Below are positions 1-11,915 of a stretch of DNA of 64,000 bases, one piece after another (the stretch's first letter is position 1; each line of letters opens with the position of its first letter). Where the stretch lies: positions 1,302,001 through 1,366,000 of the forward strand of contig JACGCN010000010.1 of assembly GCA_014905825.1 (NCBI GenBank). Reading direction: 5' to 3'. The notes beneath the pieces are model-generated. The model was given only the letters and a program-made list of their open reading frames with translations. It was not told the origin of the DNA and searched no databases. The DNA is from Lyophyllum atratum. Its lineage: Eukaryota; Basidiomycota; Agaricomycetes; Agaricales; Lyophyllaceae. The position numbers were made by a program, and so were the translations under genes.

Positions 1-1440
1 TTCCTCACCGACGCGCCCTTGTCTGACAGCGCCGAGACCGCAACTGTGGTGACCTGAAGCCGTTGCTTTGGGAATTTGGCTTTCAGATCGCAGAGCTTCG
101 AGAGCACCTGCAGAACCTTGACGCGCACGTATGAACTGATATCCATGACGCGCTCGACAAGAAAGTCGTAAAGTCCTACGATCTGCTTCTGCACTTGTCT
201 TTCCTCGTCGGCTACTCCAGGTGCTGCTAGTTCCCAAATGAGGAAACCAATGACTTCGACGATGGCGATGCGCATTGGGTAGGACTGGAGCAACCTTCAG
301 CAAGAAAATAATGAACAGCAAGCACGCAATACCCTACCTCAGAATCAAGTTGCTGGAGAAGAAGACTGAGTTGCTTGAGAATTGACCGCGGTGCCATCTC
401 CGCGAACTTGATGATGAATCTCGCAAACACCCTTGGCCCCTTCTGGTCTTGAGCACTAAAAGCTTTCGCAGCGATCTCGCGGAGTATCTCATCGCCTAGT
501 TGAGCATGGTCAAACTCCTTCGCGAGGACTGTGAGGCATTCAGCCATCGATTCTGGGAGATGCTCGTAAAACTGGAGATATTGCATGATAGTAGTTTGCG
601 CGCCGAGTGAATGCCCGTGATGTTTAACCGCCAGACATATGATTTTGTACACCCCAAGTTTGATGTTGTTAACTTTCATGTACACCTCGCTCTCCATTAT
701 ATGGTACGCAGGGCGGGTCATGCAACTAAGTATGTTATTGCGTTAGCAAGTTTCAAGGGCAGTGCGCAAGTTAATGCCTACGTGACGAATGCTTCTCGTT
801 CAGCAGTGGTTGTCCATATCCTTTGTGTTTGGAGACGAAGGACCTTACTGATCAGAGCGAGTGTTGGCGGAATTTGGTCAATCCATGTCCACGTATCGTT
901 TCTCTTATTTGCTGCCGTTCGAGAAGTAGGCTTTCCTCCCGCTTTCCCACCCCGACCTTTTCGTGCCTTTGGAGCAGGAGTACTTGGCGCGTCGTCGCCT
1001 TCCGACTGCTTGACTTTCTCGGCAGCCGTAACGAACCACTGCAGAAGAAAGCCGTATAGCTCTAGAGGTAGCTTGTGCGACATATATCCTTGCTGGTCGC
1101 CTTGTTCGACATCCCTCGTCGTAGCTTCGAGCTCTGACTGTAGGCCAGAGGAAATGGAATCCAGCAACTTGTTCATGACGGAACCAGGTACGGCATTGGA
1201 ATGCTTTAAGAGACTGCGGTACACATCGAACACCTCTGGATCGGTTATTGAGTCGCTAGACTCCGCTACCGCTTCGACAGCAGCTGAAGACAACAGTGAG
1301 ACTGACTACACTCTATGAGATTGGCGAAACCTACCTTCCAGCAAACGCTCTGGATCCTCTTCCGCAGGATCATGCTCGTGTGGAATATCATAGTTGTCGT
1401 GCTCCTGGATCTCCTCCTGGAGATTGAAGTTGATCGCCAT
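1..1440 (-). CDS. Condensin complex subunit 1 (N-terminal part, truncated by window edge)
   Basis: Non-SMC HEAT-repeat subunit of condensin, the nuclear complex that compacts mitotic chromosomes. The start at 1440 opens with MAINFNLQEEIQEHD, typical of fungal condensin subunit 1. Four exons can be read: 1335-1440, 782-1283, 338-725 and 284 to beyond position 1, joined by introns of 51, 56 and 53 nt. The spliced protein contains the family blocks TWTWIDQIPPTLALI, EREAFVTCMTRPAYHI, YEHLPESMAECLTVLAKEF and SYPMRIAIVEVIGFLIW, followed by SSYVRVKVLQVLSKLCD. All are in frame across the junctions, so the gene looks intact. About 425 residues are visible of a protein usually near 1,300, so the C-terminal two thirds lie outside the window. 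It diverges from the BTB gene across 316 bp. Confidence 0.9.
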
Positions 1441-1756
1441 GGGTGTTGCAGTTCAAGTCGCAGTCTTTTTCAAGAATCAACGCGTCTATCACGTGGATAA
1501 CTGGTAGAGGTGTGACATGGTAACACAGTGTGACTGACGCGTCGTGAACGCGTGAACAGCGGCTGCTTTTAGAAACTTCGATAGGCGCTTTGAACGCTTC
1601 TCCACCAGCACGAGGGCGGCATGAGGATGACGGCGCCTCACGACATCACATACCTTGCTTCTTCGACTGGGACCTGACTCTACCCTAGGCCTCTGGACGG
1701 GTATCAACTTTTCAACGCAATTAAACTGATTCCAAGGTTTCGCAGTTTCGCACAAC

Positions 1757-2549
1757 ATGCCTGAATCAAACGGTATCAATGGCAGTGACTTCGTTCTCCC
1801 AGAAAAACATGCCTTGTATTACCTGATGCCGATTATGATTCAGGTGAGAGCGCAGAATGAGCTGTTACACGACTTGCGGACTCAAGAGTAATCGCATGGC
1901 TCCAGGTAGACGACCACCTCTTTAAAGTGCCTAGGCATGGCTTTATGCAATATTCTCCCATCTTTCGAGACACATTCTCAATCCCTCAATCTTCCACATG
2001 CCAGCTCGATGGATCGAGTGACAAGAATCCGATGAACCTGCCCGTCAGCATCAGCGACTTTCGATACCTCTTAGAGGTGATCTATCCTCTGTGAGTATCA
2101 CTTCATATCAGGAGGTCGGAGAGACATCGCGCTCAAACTATCTCAGTGAAACTCCACCATCGCCGACCCTCTCAAAGGATGGATGGACTGCAGTTTTGAA
2201 ACTCGCCATCCTTTGGGAGATGGATAAACTCCGAGAACTTGCGATCACCAAGCTCACAGCAGCTACGACTGCGATCGAGAAGATCGTTTTAGCAAAGATG
2301 TATTATGTCCCGCAATGGCTGCGGTCAGGGTATCAAGAGCTCGTCGACCGGGAAGAAATGCTGTCAATAGAGGATTCAGATAAAATCGGCCATGTTTCTG
2401 CCCTTCGGGTTTTCCAAGTCCGGGAAGACAAACTACGACGGACGTACAGGGGGTATGGATTTGGCTCTGCTGATGCGTTGACAGTTGAAAAAGCTTTCGA
2501 AGTGGAGTTGGCTGATGCGGATGCGCACTACAAAACATACGCATCCTAG
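1757..2549 (+). CDS. BTB/POZ domain protein
   Basis: Cytosolic or nuclear BTB-fold protein of the kind greatly expanded in Agaricomycetes; the partner is unknown. Three exons (1757-1843, 1906-2090, 2147-2549) give 224 residues. The N-terminal half shows the BTB signature: VDDHLFKVPRHGF, then YSPIFRDTFSIPQ, then FRYLLEVIYPL. After the second intron come KDGWTAVLKLAILWEMDKL and a helical tail ending DADAHYKTYAS. Both introns have good borders (gtgaga..ccag and gtgagt..tcag). No MATH, Kelch or zinc-finger domain follows, so a cullin-3 adaptor role is only a possibility. It shares a 316-bp divergent promoter with condensin subunit 1. Confidence 0.8.
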
Positions 2550-3027
2550 TCTTATTTTGTACGAAAGTGGTAACAGGCTCAGGCTTTTTGCAAGTGCTTA
2601 TGTCTCATAGCAATGTATCCGCGATATGTCGGGCGTTAATGGACAGAAAATGACGGTCGCGTCGTCGACATAAAGATCTCTCTCCCCCGTAGTGCTCAGG
2701 AGCTCTGCAGTCAATACCTGCTTCGAGTGAGTCACATCACGTCCGCCCAGCATATTATCGAGGACCTGCAACGCCCGATTCCCAGTCCATCTCGTAATAG
2801 AAGACGTCGGGAGTTAGTGAGGGCAGCAAAGTGGCAAGGACGTTGAAATGATGCAATTACAGAGGAATACCAATACAAGGCGCAACACGTCTCCGAAGGA
2901 CCTGGGCCTGACGGAGGACCTCCAACATGATAGATTAGAGTGGATTACTGGCGCTCAGCAACAATGACGTTCATAGGGTCATTAATAGTAATACACTCGA
3001 GGTGCAAGAAGGCCAACTATGCGTTGG
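2550..3027. other. Intergenic, convergent 3' ends
   Basis: A 478-bp gap between the ends of the BTB gene (plus) and the MFS gene (minus). I see no coding frame or repeat in it. Confidence 0.6.
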
Positions 3028-5372
3028 CTACTCTTTGGCATGCTCCTTTTCCAGGCCGCGGTTCTTGTAGAACTGGGCCTCAATGAATTTTAGACGACGC
3101 TTTTCCTCTTCCTGCATCATCGCCAGCTCCTGCGCGTATCGGGAGCTTTTCCGGATCCAAGGTCCGAATTTATAGAAAACGAATGGGAAGAGTCCCATCA
3201 ACGTCGCGAGAATCCCAAGAATTGTGCTCGCCCATTGGAAGCCCACTGCGGAATAGAAGATGAGTGTCTGTCGTCCGGTAGAAACCTGAAGTTCTGACCG
3301 TTTTGGTAAAACGAGACGCTGACGAGGCATAGAATACCGCAAATACTCTCTGACGACGAACAGTCAGCATGGAAAGACCTAGAAGTTAATCTGAAGTACC
3401 TCGGGCAAAGCTCTGACCGGTGACAGCGCTGCTTGCCATCAGCCCATAGCTCTCGACTGTAAAGTCCGAGACCGCCAAGAAGACTATAAACAAGAGGGTA
3501 TAATCTCAGTGAAGCCCATCTCTCTTGAACTAGGAACGTACTGATATGACCAGAGATGCCGAAAACTATGAGCGCGCCCAGGGACACGTACAAATTAAAA
3601 GGCGGGTGACCCGTCCATGCAAACCAGAACATGGAGATCGGAAAAAGGAATGCCGCTGGATATAGGAGTCGCATTACTCAGATGATCAGGAAGTAAATAT
3701 TCAAGAGTTCACTTACCCAGAAATGCCCAGATGAGTTTATGTTCCGGGACACCCCTTCTGCCTTCCTTCATTTCTCTCCATAGCGTCGCTTTTCTTTGCA
3801 GATAAAACAGAGGGAGAGCGAGCGTCATTCCAATTTGGATGAAAAAGAAGGTCAACTCGACCTCCGGATCCTTGAGGCCATATTGCGCGTAAATCAGAGG
3901 AATTGCTTCAACTGCAAGGTACTGAGGAGCAAGATGGTGAGAAAATGTTCTCTGAACGCATAGATGCGCATACAATGATGCCATAGTTCAAGCCGTCGTA
4001 CAGCGCGAAACAGTAGACAATGGGTTCAGTGAACAGCATGGCTGGGTAACTACGTCAGTCATCGCACCTCACGGAACGATAGGAAACGATACTCACTAGC
4101 TGGCCGAAAAACAGTTTCCTTGAGGATTTGGCTTACTGAACGCCTCCCTTGCTTTTCGTGGATTGCCCATGCCCTTGGACGACCTGCCTTCCTCGCGCGC
4201 TCTGCTCGTGCAGCAAGTATAACACCGCCGCGCGTTTCCGGAACCAGAATAATAAAGGGGATCATCGAAGCAGCGCCAACGATGCCCCATATCCCGTACA
4301 TCCAGCGCCAACCAACGGCCTTGTTGATGTACGCACCACTATGAATGCGTGAAATTTCAGCTGTCTGTGAGCGGAATAGTTGAAATGGTTGGCATACATT
4401 AGAGGACCACTAGTTTTGGAATTTCACTCTTAGAAGAATTTTGGGAATGACAAGAAGTGACTCACAGTACTACGGTCTCAGCTGAATATGCCCAGCCGTT
4501 CATCGCCCATAATCTGGACAAGTGTCGGCAGATATGCTAGTCAGTTGCAATGAAGAACTCACCCTGTGATGTCATCTCCCCGCCACAGGTCTGGTATGTT
4601 CCCCACACTGGTAATAACAGTTGCTCCGGTAATTCCGCAGATTACACTGTTGGTAGCGCGAATAAACATGTTGGCTTCAGATCGGTGAGCATCTCAACTC
4701 CAAGAGTACGCACCGGGACACAATGATCGTCCCAAAATTAGTCGCTAGTGCGCAGGGTATTTGAAATATATCTGCGAAGAACGCGATTTTGGTAGGATGG
4801 CAAAGTATAATTCAAAAGAAGGGGGCACGCGCAAAGGATGGCCAGACATGCTGTTAGGACTTTCTTGCGGCCGAAATCCTGAGAGATTCACTTTAGTCCG
4901 AGATTCGTTGCGCATATATGGGGTGGGACTTGCTTCTGCCAAGGGAGTCAAGATTACTGGACCCACCGACATCCCGAAGAGAAATACGGCAACGGGAAGG
5001 CGGCTAACAATCGAGGAGACCCCAAACTCGTCTTGCATGTCATGCGCTATGGACGCGGCGGCACTCGAGCACATCGTCACCCAGGAGGTTTGCAAGCAAC
5101 TGAAAAATGATGGCGGTCAGAGACTCTAACACGTCGCGGGAGGTAGGGCCAGCTCACATAAGTATGCAAATCATTATTTTTTTCCATGGTGGAAAATTGA
5201 ATGGGTTTTCGGGATCGTTATGCTGTATGCTCGTCAGTAAGCGGAAACAGCTTGCTGGATTTTCATAGTGGCTCACATCCCAGTGTATAAGTTCCGACTC
5301 CTCCGAGTCGTCTAAGTCCGCATCACGTTCGACTCCTTGAGGGATACTCGCGGTGCTTGTGAGCTCCGTCAT
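3028..5372 (-). CDS. MFS transporter, DHA1 drug/polyamine-like family
   Basis: Proton-coupled multi-drug or polyamine-type exporter of the plasma membrane. The start at 5372 is followed by an acidic cytosolic tail with DPENPFNFPPWKK, the usual lead into helix 1 in this family. Helices 1-2 follow after an intron (TSWVTMCSSAAASIAH, then SRLPVAVFLFGMSVGPVIL). A GRKKVL loop follows, then FQIPCALATNFGTIIVSR (helix 4). The central loop reads VPETRGGVILAARAERARK and continues to FRPA. The C-terminal half has PISMFWFAWTGHPPFNLY and AVGFQWASTILGILATLMG, ending in a basic tail (FGPWIRKSSRYAQEL). At least eight exons are needed. No frameshift was seen, but not every border was fixed. The substrate cannot be read from the sequence. 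Confidence 0.8.
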
Positions 5373-6101
5373 TCAAATTATAGGGTAGTCTTTGCGTGCG
5401 GATACGTAGCACTAAGCTGGCTGAGGTGAAGAGCGGGCAAGATGAGTCAGTCACAAGCCAAGGTAATACTTAGCGGCTCTTAGCCCATGGCCATTTGATG
5501 ATCCGACCAAAATGGGCCCTAAATGGCGTCACGAAAAAAAGACAGAGATCAGGTCGGGACTCGGGCCGGTGCTGCCTTTCGTGCTCGGGAGCCAATAGTG
5601 GCGCTACATGTTCCACTCTAGGATTGAAACAAGTCGAGACCAAGTGTTAAAACGAGCGTATTTTTTCCACCTACACAAGATGAAGTATAAGTAGCATTGG
5701 CCGCAGAATAATCTGAAATGCGTATCACCGATGCTAAGCAAGCCTATCTGGTTGTGGTCTCGACCAATTACGATCGATGATGATGCGATACAGTCAGAAC
5801 TCGCTTCATCGACGCAGTGTCAATGGGCATCGGAAGTAGGAACGGGGCCCCTCATGACCTGCCATCTAAAGTGAGGATTCAGACTATACGCGGGGCTCGT
5901 GTAAATTGTACAGTAAGGTAGAGAGGGAGGTACTTATGGCACTACGGATATGACTAAGTACTGTAACGCCAGATGCGTCCGTGGAGAGCAAGGAATAGTG
6001 TCCGCCATGTCTATGAGTCTCGGAATATTGCAAGGAGTGAGTATGGTATAGCTATCGTCAAGGAAGTCCAATTGGTTGAGTGTCTGATACAAACGCGGGG
6101 T
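5373..6101. other. Intergenic: MFS promoter and tetraspanin 3' flank
   Basis: A 729-bp gap between two minus-strand genes. It should carry the MFS promoter. No coding frame was found and no clear TATA box was chosen. Confidence 0.5.
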
Positions 6102-7554
6102 CTAGAGTGCCGTCTCTGGCGCGCGACTGCCTATCGAGTCGTATTGGCTATAGTGTACGGAAGCTTGTTGAGCTTGTAATGGGGAATAAGGCATAGTCGG
6201 CATCGAGTCAAGGTGGAGGTTCGATCGTGACCGCGCGATGATTTCAGAAGCGACGTCTGTCCCGTATTGTTCTGCGAGTTGGCTAGAGAAGGTAGGAGTG
6301 AGAATTGAAGATTATTACATGTATATGAAGATTAAGGATAGGACAACGTACTTGGCGTAATTGTCCATGATGACAGCCATACTATTCAAGCTCAGCCTGT
6401 AAGCTTTGGGCATCATACCTTTGCCAAAGCGATAGGTAACGTGGTTAGAGCATAAGAGTCCAGCCACGATTATGAGGACGTGTACTGGCACGATTGCGAA
6501 GATGGTGGTGTACCAGGTCTGCAGAATTTTACGCTCGTAATCCATATATGGGAGTTTGCATCCTGGTAAGGTGCTCCTAGCATAGCAGGTTTGACTGACA
6601 GTGGCCTCGACATAAGGGCTGAAATATCCGCAGCAATTTAGCTGATTCTGGACCCTTACTCTGCCATCCGCGCCCAATTGCCTAGACCATTGCGCATTGA
6701 CTTTGCCCTCGAGGTTGAATGACTTTCGCTTGTACGTCATGTACCCCGGTATTAGTAGGAAGATGAAGACAATCCAGAGAAGGAAGGTGTAGGTCGCAAG
6801 GAAAGCGCGATTATTGAGCAAGATGCCGGCCCAACCAATGAGGGAGGTGACGATGGCTAAGGCGGCCGCGAGGGTGGAGATGATGAGCTCAGGGCGGTTG
6901 GCAACCCTGATGACATCACATTGCCTCCAAACATTGAACCATGTCAGTAGACACATGACGAGGCCAGTGAGGGAATAGATCGAAAGCTGGACAACAACAC
7001 TCAGGACAGGAAGCGTAATTAGGAGGATATTGGGCTCACGATCGAGTTGGTGATGAACAGAACCCATTTGAATTTATTCCACCGGAGTTGTTTGTGCCCA
7101 GGGTGATGGCCAAAGTAGTCGCCTGAGACACCGTCATAATCCTCATCGCTTTCACCGGGCATCCTAGGCTCCCCGCTCTTGAACGCTTCAACACCACCCC
7201 CGCGCTTTGGAATCTTTGCATCTGCGTTCCTTCCTTTCCGCTTCCTCGCTCCAGGAGACAATAGGGAGTGGGAGAACTTGTGTGGCAGATAGTTGACCGT
7301 GAGTGAGACACCACTGCTAGCCGGACCGCCACCTTTCCCCGAAGGTGTGGACGGCTGGGAGCTTGAAGGTGCGAAGGGGATGTTGGGAGGGTCGAGTTGC
7401 CCGCTCATCTTGTCGGCGAGCATGGGTCGAGTGGATCCAGCGTGGGATACGGTCGAATTGGCGATAGATGAGCGTCTGGAATGACTTGGGTCGAAATGAG
7501 CACGGCTAAGGAAAGGATATAAAAACAAAGTGAGCCTTACGACGTGCTGTCCAT
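6102..7554 (-). CDS. Tetraspanin (fungal Tsp2-like)
   Basis: Four-pass membrane scaffold protein. A long polar cytosolic N-terminus (Ser/Pro/Gly-rich, then GESDEDYDGVSGDYFG) leads into helix 1, split by an intron at NSI|LSIYSLTGLVMCLLTW. Helices 2 and 3 follow (ELIISTLAAALAIVTSLIGW; FLATYTFLLWIVFIFLLIPG). The large extracellular loop holds the diagnostic CCG in QLNCCGYFSPYVEA plus further cysteines (QTCYAR, PGCKL). Helix 4 is VPVHVLIIVAGLLCSNHVTY. The last exon reads QLAEQYGTDVASEIIARS and stops at 6102. The start is the least certain part: I chose ATG at 7554 (MDSTS), joined by a 35-nt intron (7506-7540). Met codons within the second exon are alternatives. Confidence 0.82.
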
Positions 7555-8377
7555 CTGGGGTTGAAAACGCGCAAGGAGGGTGGACAGTAGCCCGGATCAG
7601 TTTGCGTAATGGGTTTAAGGGCTGGACATTTCACACACACCAAATTAGGATTGCTTCCGCCCGACAGTCTGAGCGAGCTGCGCCAACGTGTATGCTCTCT
7701 CGTGGTATCCAGGTAAAGCGACCACACGCGCTGCATACAGTAGGAATACAACTCGAAAATCGAGAAAGAACAGAACCGACGCGAGTTATAAGACGCCCAA
7801 TTCCAGCAAGTCAACATTCGAGTCTTTCTCCTTTTGGTCAACCTCCTCGGTGGCCGATCGAATCTAACTCTGATGATCACTAGCCCCTGACTGCCCTAGC
7901 GAGTTGCTTCAATGCTTGGCGCTCTACACATACTTACTAGTACTCAGTTATCGGATTAATATTTATCTCTGAATTTATTGCTACAGCCAGACAACGCAAT
8001 AGCTATACTTGTTTCTTTCAACCTAGAGATGCGTTCGTCGGTCTCGATGCTCCTCAACACCGCCCGTACCGTATCCAAAAGGATTATAAGGATGCTGCTG
8101 ATAAGCGGGCCCAAGTCAAAGGTTGATACCTCATGCCTCCCACAAAGGTTCCAAAATTCCGCCCACACCCTACCCCTCGGCCCTAGGGGCCCGAGAAATC
8201 ATGGCTGTGCGCACACCCATAACCATATGTGCCACCATAGGCCATCTATGACCTTAAGCGCTTGTGAATCTATCTGGAGCGATGGTCACTCAACCCCGGG
8301 TAGCATGACGATGGCCGTAGACGAGAAGGCTAGCGCTTGTTCAAGTTGACTTTCATCTGGATTTAGGCCCGAGCTCT
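7555..8377. other. Intergenic: tetraspanin upstream region
   Basis: About 820 bp with only short, composition-driven frames. Presumed promoter of the tetraspanin gene. No recognisable gene was seen. Confidence 0.5.
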
Positions 8378-8533
8378 ATGTTTTCCTATCGTCTCGCGCG
8401 AGTCAGAAGCATTCCAGGCGCACGCACCGTCGCACAGACTGCAAACAGAACCGCAGCGGCAGCCTTTCAGCGTATGGCCTACGTCCCTCCACTCAAGGTG
8501 TACAAATATTCCATTCCAGAAATGTTGTTATAG
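8378..8533 (+). CDS. Possible 51-residue peptide with mitochondrial-type N-terminus
   Basis: A complete 52-codon frame, ATG to TAG, on the strand opposite its neighbours and ending 64 bp before the convergent GH43 stop. The N-terminus (MFSYRLARVRSIPGARTVAQ) is rich in Arg and Ala, lacks acidic residues and could form an amphipathic presequence. The tail FQRMAYVPPLKVYKYSIPEM is hydrophobic and basic. Many very small mitochondrial proteins look like this, but I do not recognise a family. A chance frame cannot be excluded; conservation or a transcript would settle it. Confidence 0.35.
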   Translation: MFSYRLARVRSIPGARTVAQTANRTAAAAFQRMAYVPPLKVYKYSIPEMLL

Positions 8534-8596
8534 AGGCGCAGCAGAGGACAAACAAAGAAGTTGGCGTTCCCTCTTCAAGTGCGCTGCTCCAGTCCA

Positions 8597-9892
8597 TCAC
8601 TGCTTCAACACCGTTCCGTGTCTGACTGTCCCACTGAGATTGGGAATGGTCTGATAGGCGGACCATGTGAAAAGGTCGCTTGAATCAGAGTAGATGTATT
8701 TGCCTAAGGTCCAGTGTCAGGTTTATCAACAGCGAACACGGAGTTGGTCTCTTACCAGTATTAAATCCGTCGGCATACCTAGGATGAGGAAGCAAATATC
8801 AAGAGAAGCTATGATTGAAATCGAAGTTGGGCTTACAAGCGGAACTTTCCGTTGGGAAGAATTGTGACGCAAGGACCTTCAGCTTGGCCCCACCCAGCGA
8901 AGTCACCCGTTTGTACAAAAATGTATGGACCAGTAAGGGAGTGGGCGACTGCGTGCTCGATCGTCTTTTTGCCGTCGGTTTCAGCCTTCGAGAAGATGTG
9001 GTATTGATTGCTGCACACCAGTAAGCATGCAGTCCATTTCTAAACGACTCACGCACTCACTTGAAGTAGACAGGGAAAGTGTCGATATATCCCAAGCCTG
9101 CATTCGAAATTCCTGAAAGGACGACAGGGCCCGTCCAAGTTTTCAGAGTGGAGTCGGTAGCAGTAAAGGCGTATGGCAGGAAGGGCCCGAAGCTTCCGGT
9201 CGAGAGCGAGACGATAATGTTGAGCTTGCCTGTCTTGGGATCTTTGAAGAATTCCTGAGATAGTCATATTGAGCTCATTGTATCCTTGACATTAGTGAAA
9301 GCGACGCACAGGAGCCCAGGTGTTAACTGGTGTGATCAAAGATGATGCGGTGGATATGGTCGCTACCAACGTCCAGGTTTGAAGGTCTGTGCTGCTCTGT
9401 TGATTCCGCGTTGAGAAGAGGTGCGAACATCATTATGCGGAGACCTACCGCAATGGCGAAGTTCGTGCCTGCCCAGTTTGTCGTGTCTGAGGGACGCTCG
9501 TTAGGAGCCAATACTGAATATGGGATCCCGTCACATACAAGCGATGTAATATTTCCCGCTGAGCCGTTGGATCAGCATGCGATGTAATCAAGAACGGTCT
9601 AATGTACTCACTCGGAGTGCAAAATGACGCTAGGATCTCTGATGAGACCAGTGGGCGGCGTATACGCTGGCCCCTTCAGGAGAGAAAAAGTCGTTCCGTC
9701 ATTGGACGTGTACACATACAGATTTGACTCCGAAGCTGCTGTGAACGCCGTGAAGACATAGGGGGCTGCCACGGCGCGCTTGAACGCCTCGAGCGATAGG
9801 GCAGGTGTGGTCGAAGTGATATTGGCATTCGGCAGAGCGTAGGCCACGGAGAACAACAGTATCGCAAAAAGGCATGCGAGAGGCGTTGGCAT
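8597..9892 (-). CDS. Secreted GH43-like glycosidase (arabinanase/xylosidase fold)
   Basis: Extracellular plant-polysaccharide-type enzyme of the five-bladed beta-propeller GH43-like group. The start at 9892 gives a signal peptide (CLFAILLFSVAYALPNA). Then come VYTSNDGTTFSLL and LIRDPSVILHS, whose Asp is the usual general-base position. After an intron comes DGKYYIAYTTNWAGTNFAIA, spliced as YYIAY|TTNW. Later blocks are LITPVNTWAPEFFKDP, LNIIVSLSTGSFGPF, GYIDTFPVYFK, TIEHAVAHSLTGPY, TGDFAGWGQAEGP, then FTWSAYQTIPNLSG and RHGTVLKQ-stop. At least six introns are used and all joins keep frame, so it looks functional. The reaction is inferred from the fold; the substrate is unknown. Confidence 0.8.
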
Positions 9893-9934
9893 CTTGGGAG
9901 ACGGATGAAAAGGAAGCCAGCCTCCAGAAAACAG

Positions 9935-9942
9935 TATTTATG
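9935..9942 (-). promoter_or_regulatory. TATA-like box of the GH43-like gene
   Basis: CATAAATA on the minus strand, 43 nt upstream of the start codon at 9892. The position and sequence suit a fungal core promoter. This is inferred from sequence only. Confidence 0.35.
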
Positions 9943-11915
9943 CATGGCCATTGGAAATCTGCCTGGTCAATATCAAGTCTTGTGATCGTGTTCAGCGAGG
10001 TCCTACTACTAGCGGGCCGCGCTATTTAGATGGGCCGTGATGAGCATGCGATATGGATAAATCTGAGTGGGGTTGTGACGTCGTTCGGGAACTGATACTC
10101 AGGCGAGAAGGGTGGCGACTAGTACTCGAGACTTCAAATCGCAGTAGGCACAAGATAAAAGACATAAGTGAGGCCGTCCAAACGATAGTTGGACTCCGAA
10201 TACCCGTGGCAGAAGTCATCGGGCGGGCCTTCCTTTGGCATTTGGAGAGCTTCGGCAAAACACAAGAAGTTCGATGTGACACTTGATTCTCCAAAATGTG
10301 ACGAAGGGATCAGGTGGAACGACAACAAGGAGGCCCTGTGGTGGTGGTGGGGCTTTCCCCTCGCCGCGAGGCGTTGCATGTGTGCAGCGTCTTGGGCAGA
10401 TTTTAACATTGGAGTAGGAAGAAATTCGAAGATTCGTGAGATTGGCTGGCGCGACGGCTGGGTCCAAGTTCAAAGGGGTGTGATTATGTAACCTCACCTC
10501 TTCCCTCTTCCGACCACCGATGCTGCATTACGACCTCTGCAGTACATGACAGGCAAAACAGGTAATGGGTATGTTACGATAACCCAGGGCTCTATCCTAA
10601 CACCGGGTAACTACACCCTCTGGGTACAAAGCTAGGGCCGACCATCACGGCACAATCTTTTTGTCAGACACTCACCAGCAGCAGTGCACGGCACTGCACG
10701 GGCTTCTTCGAGAATCGGAAGCACTCGGCTTATCATGAAAACGGCTATCTCTCGGCCCCTTGAGGTGAAAGACCTTGTTCTAGCAACGATAACTGCCTAA
10801 GGTTTCTTGTCAATGCCATGGAACGGGGCGGGCGCACTTCTATCCTGAAGCCTCGACTTGTTGACTAGTCCTTCTGAGTGCCTCTCATCCTGGAGATTTG
10901 GGATAACGTCGACGCCGAGCCCTGTTATGACTGCTTATGTGTTTCGGCCGATATTCAAGGATGATCAACATTCTGGGGACTTCGTTCTTACACCGAGTGC
11001 GTATGTACCTTTTGATGAACTTGGAGGAACTTACTCGTATTCAATCCCTTCCAACGGGGATATTTCAAAGCTCATTGTTTCGCCCACTTTAAATTGGCTG
11101 TTGACAGGTTGAAGTCCGCGAGGCCTCAGAGGACGAAACTCGATCAGAATCGGCAGCCACTCCTCCAACGCTTGGTCTAACATGAAAGGACAGGGTACGG
11201 CGACGAAAGTTACGTAGTCGTGATACACTCTAGCAGCTCTTGGCGATTCAGTGCCGCCACGATTTTACATCGATTTCAAGCTACAAGCTGCTTATCATGT
11301 CGATGAAGGGTCTAGATTGCGTGGTGAGCCGATGCCGATGATCCTACAGCGCCCGTGACATCAGATATTGTATTCAAGTTCGAAACACATGTGTTGACTG
11401 CGCCGGAGATATCTTGATGGCTGGATAAAACTTGCTTTTGCCAGGGCCCCGGAGAGATGGTTGGAGGTCGTTGGCACGACACCTCGGGCCCCGGACGGGG
11501 CGGTTGGATAATTTCGTTACGTTTTTGTAAAATAATCTGAAAATGAAATCGAAATTAGTCAGCGCTATTGACAGGTTGAAAGCAACTCTTGCATGCATCG
11601 ACTATTGCTCAAGCCCATTCGTTATACAGCAGATGCCAGAGAGAGGATTCACATGCGTAGATCACTGGACTTTCTACCGTTTCGGTGACGCTCGGACTGT
11701 CATGACGATGACATCAGCCTCAATTACTGAGGCAATCGTGATTTCTTCATCGGTGACTGATTCCGTGTAGCCGATCGCGTTGCGTGGCCCCTCCTATCGA
11801 GTCGGCGCCGGTGCCTCGCCTACCATGATACATATGTATAGCTTTGAGATACTGATCCTCACAGATTGGCGCGCCATTCCCCTCGACCATTCTTTGTCCT
11901 CCCCCCAACGACAAG
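9943..11915. other. Long intergenic region upstream of the PDR transporter
   Basis: Nearly 2 kb between divergent genes. There is one open stretch (plus strand, about 10928-11112, reading MTAYVFRPIFKDDQHSG onward to a stop) that looks protein-like. It has no supporting exons and no family I recognise, so it may be a relic. The rest shows no gene and should hold the ABC transporter promoter. Confidence 0.4.

Noticed and set aside
611..1318. Long plus-strand open frame over condensin
   Set aside because: It lies on the complement of the condensin exons and introns, has no recognisable domain, and the minus strand gives clear condensin sequence.
5973..6179. Plus-strand open frame near 6 kb
   Set aside because: It overlaps the last exon of the tetraspanin on the other strand, which reads as family sequence.
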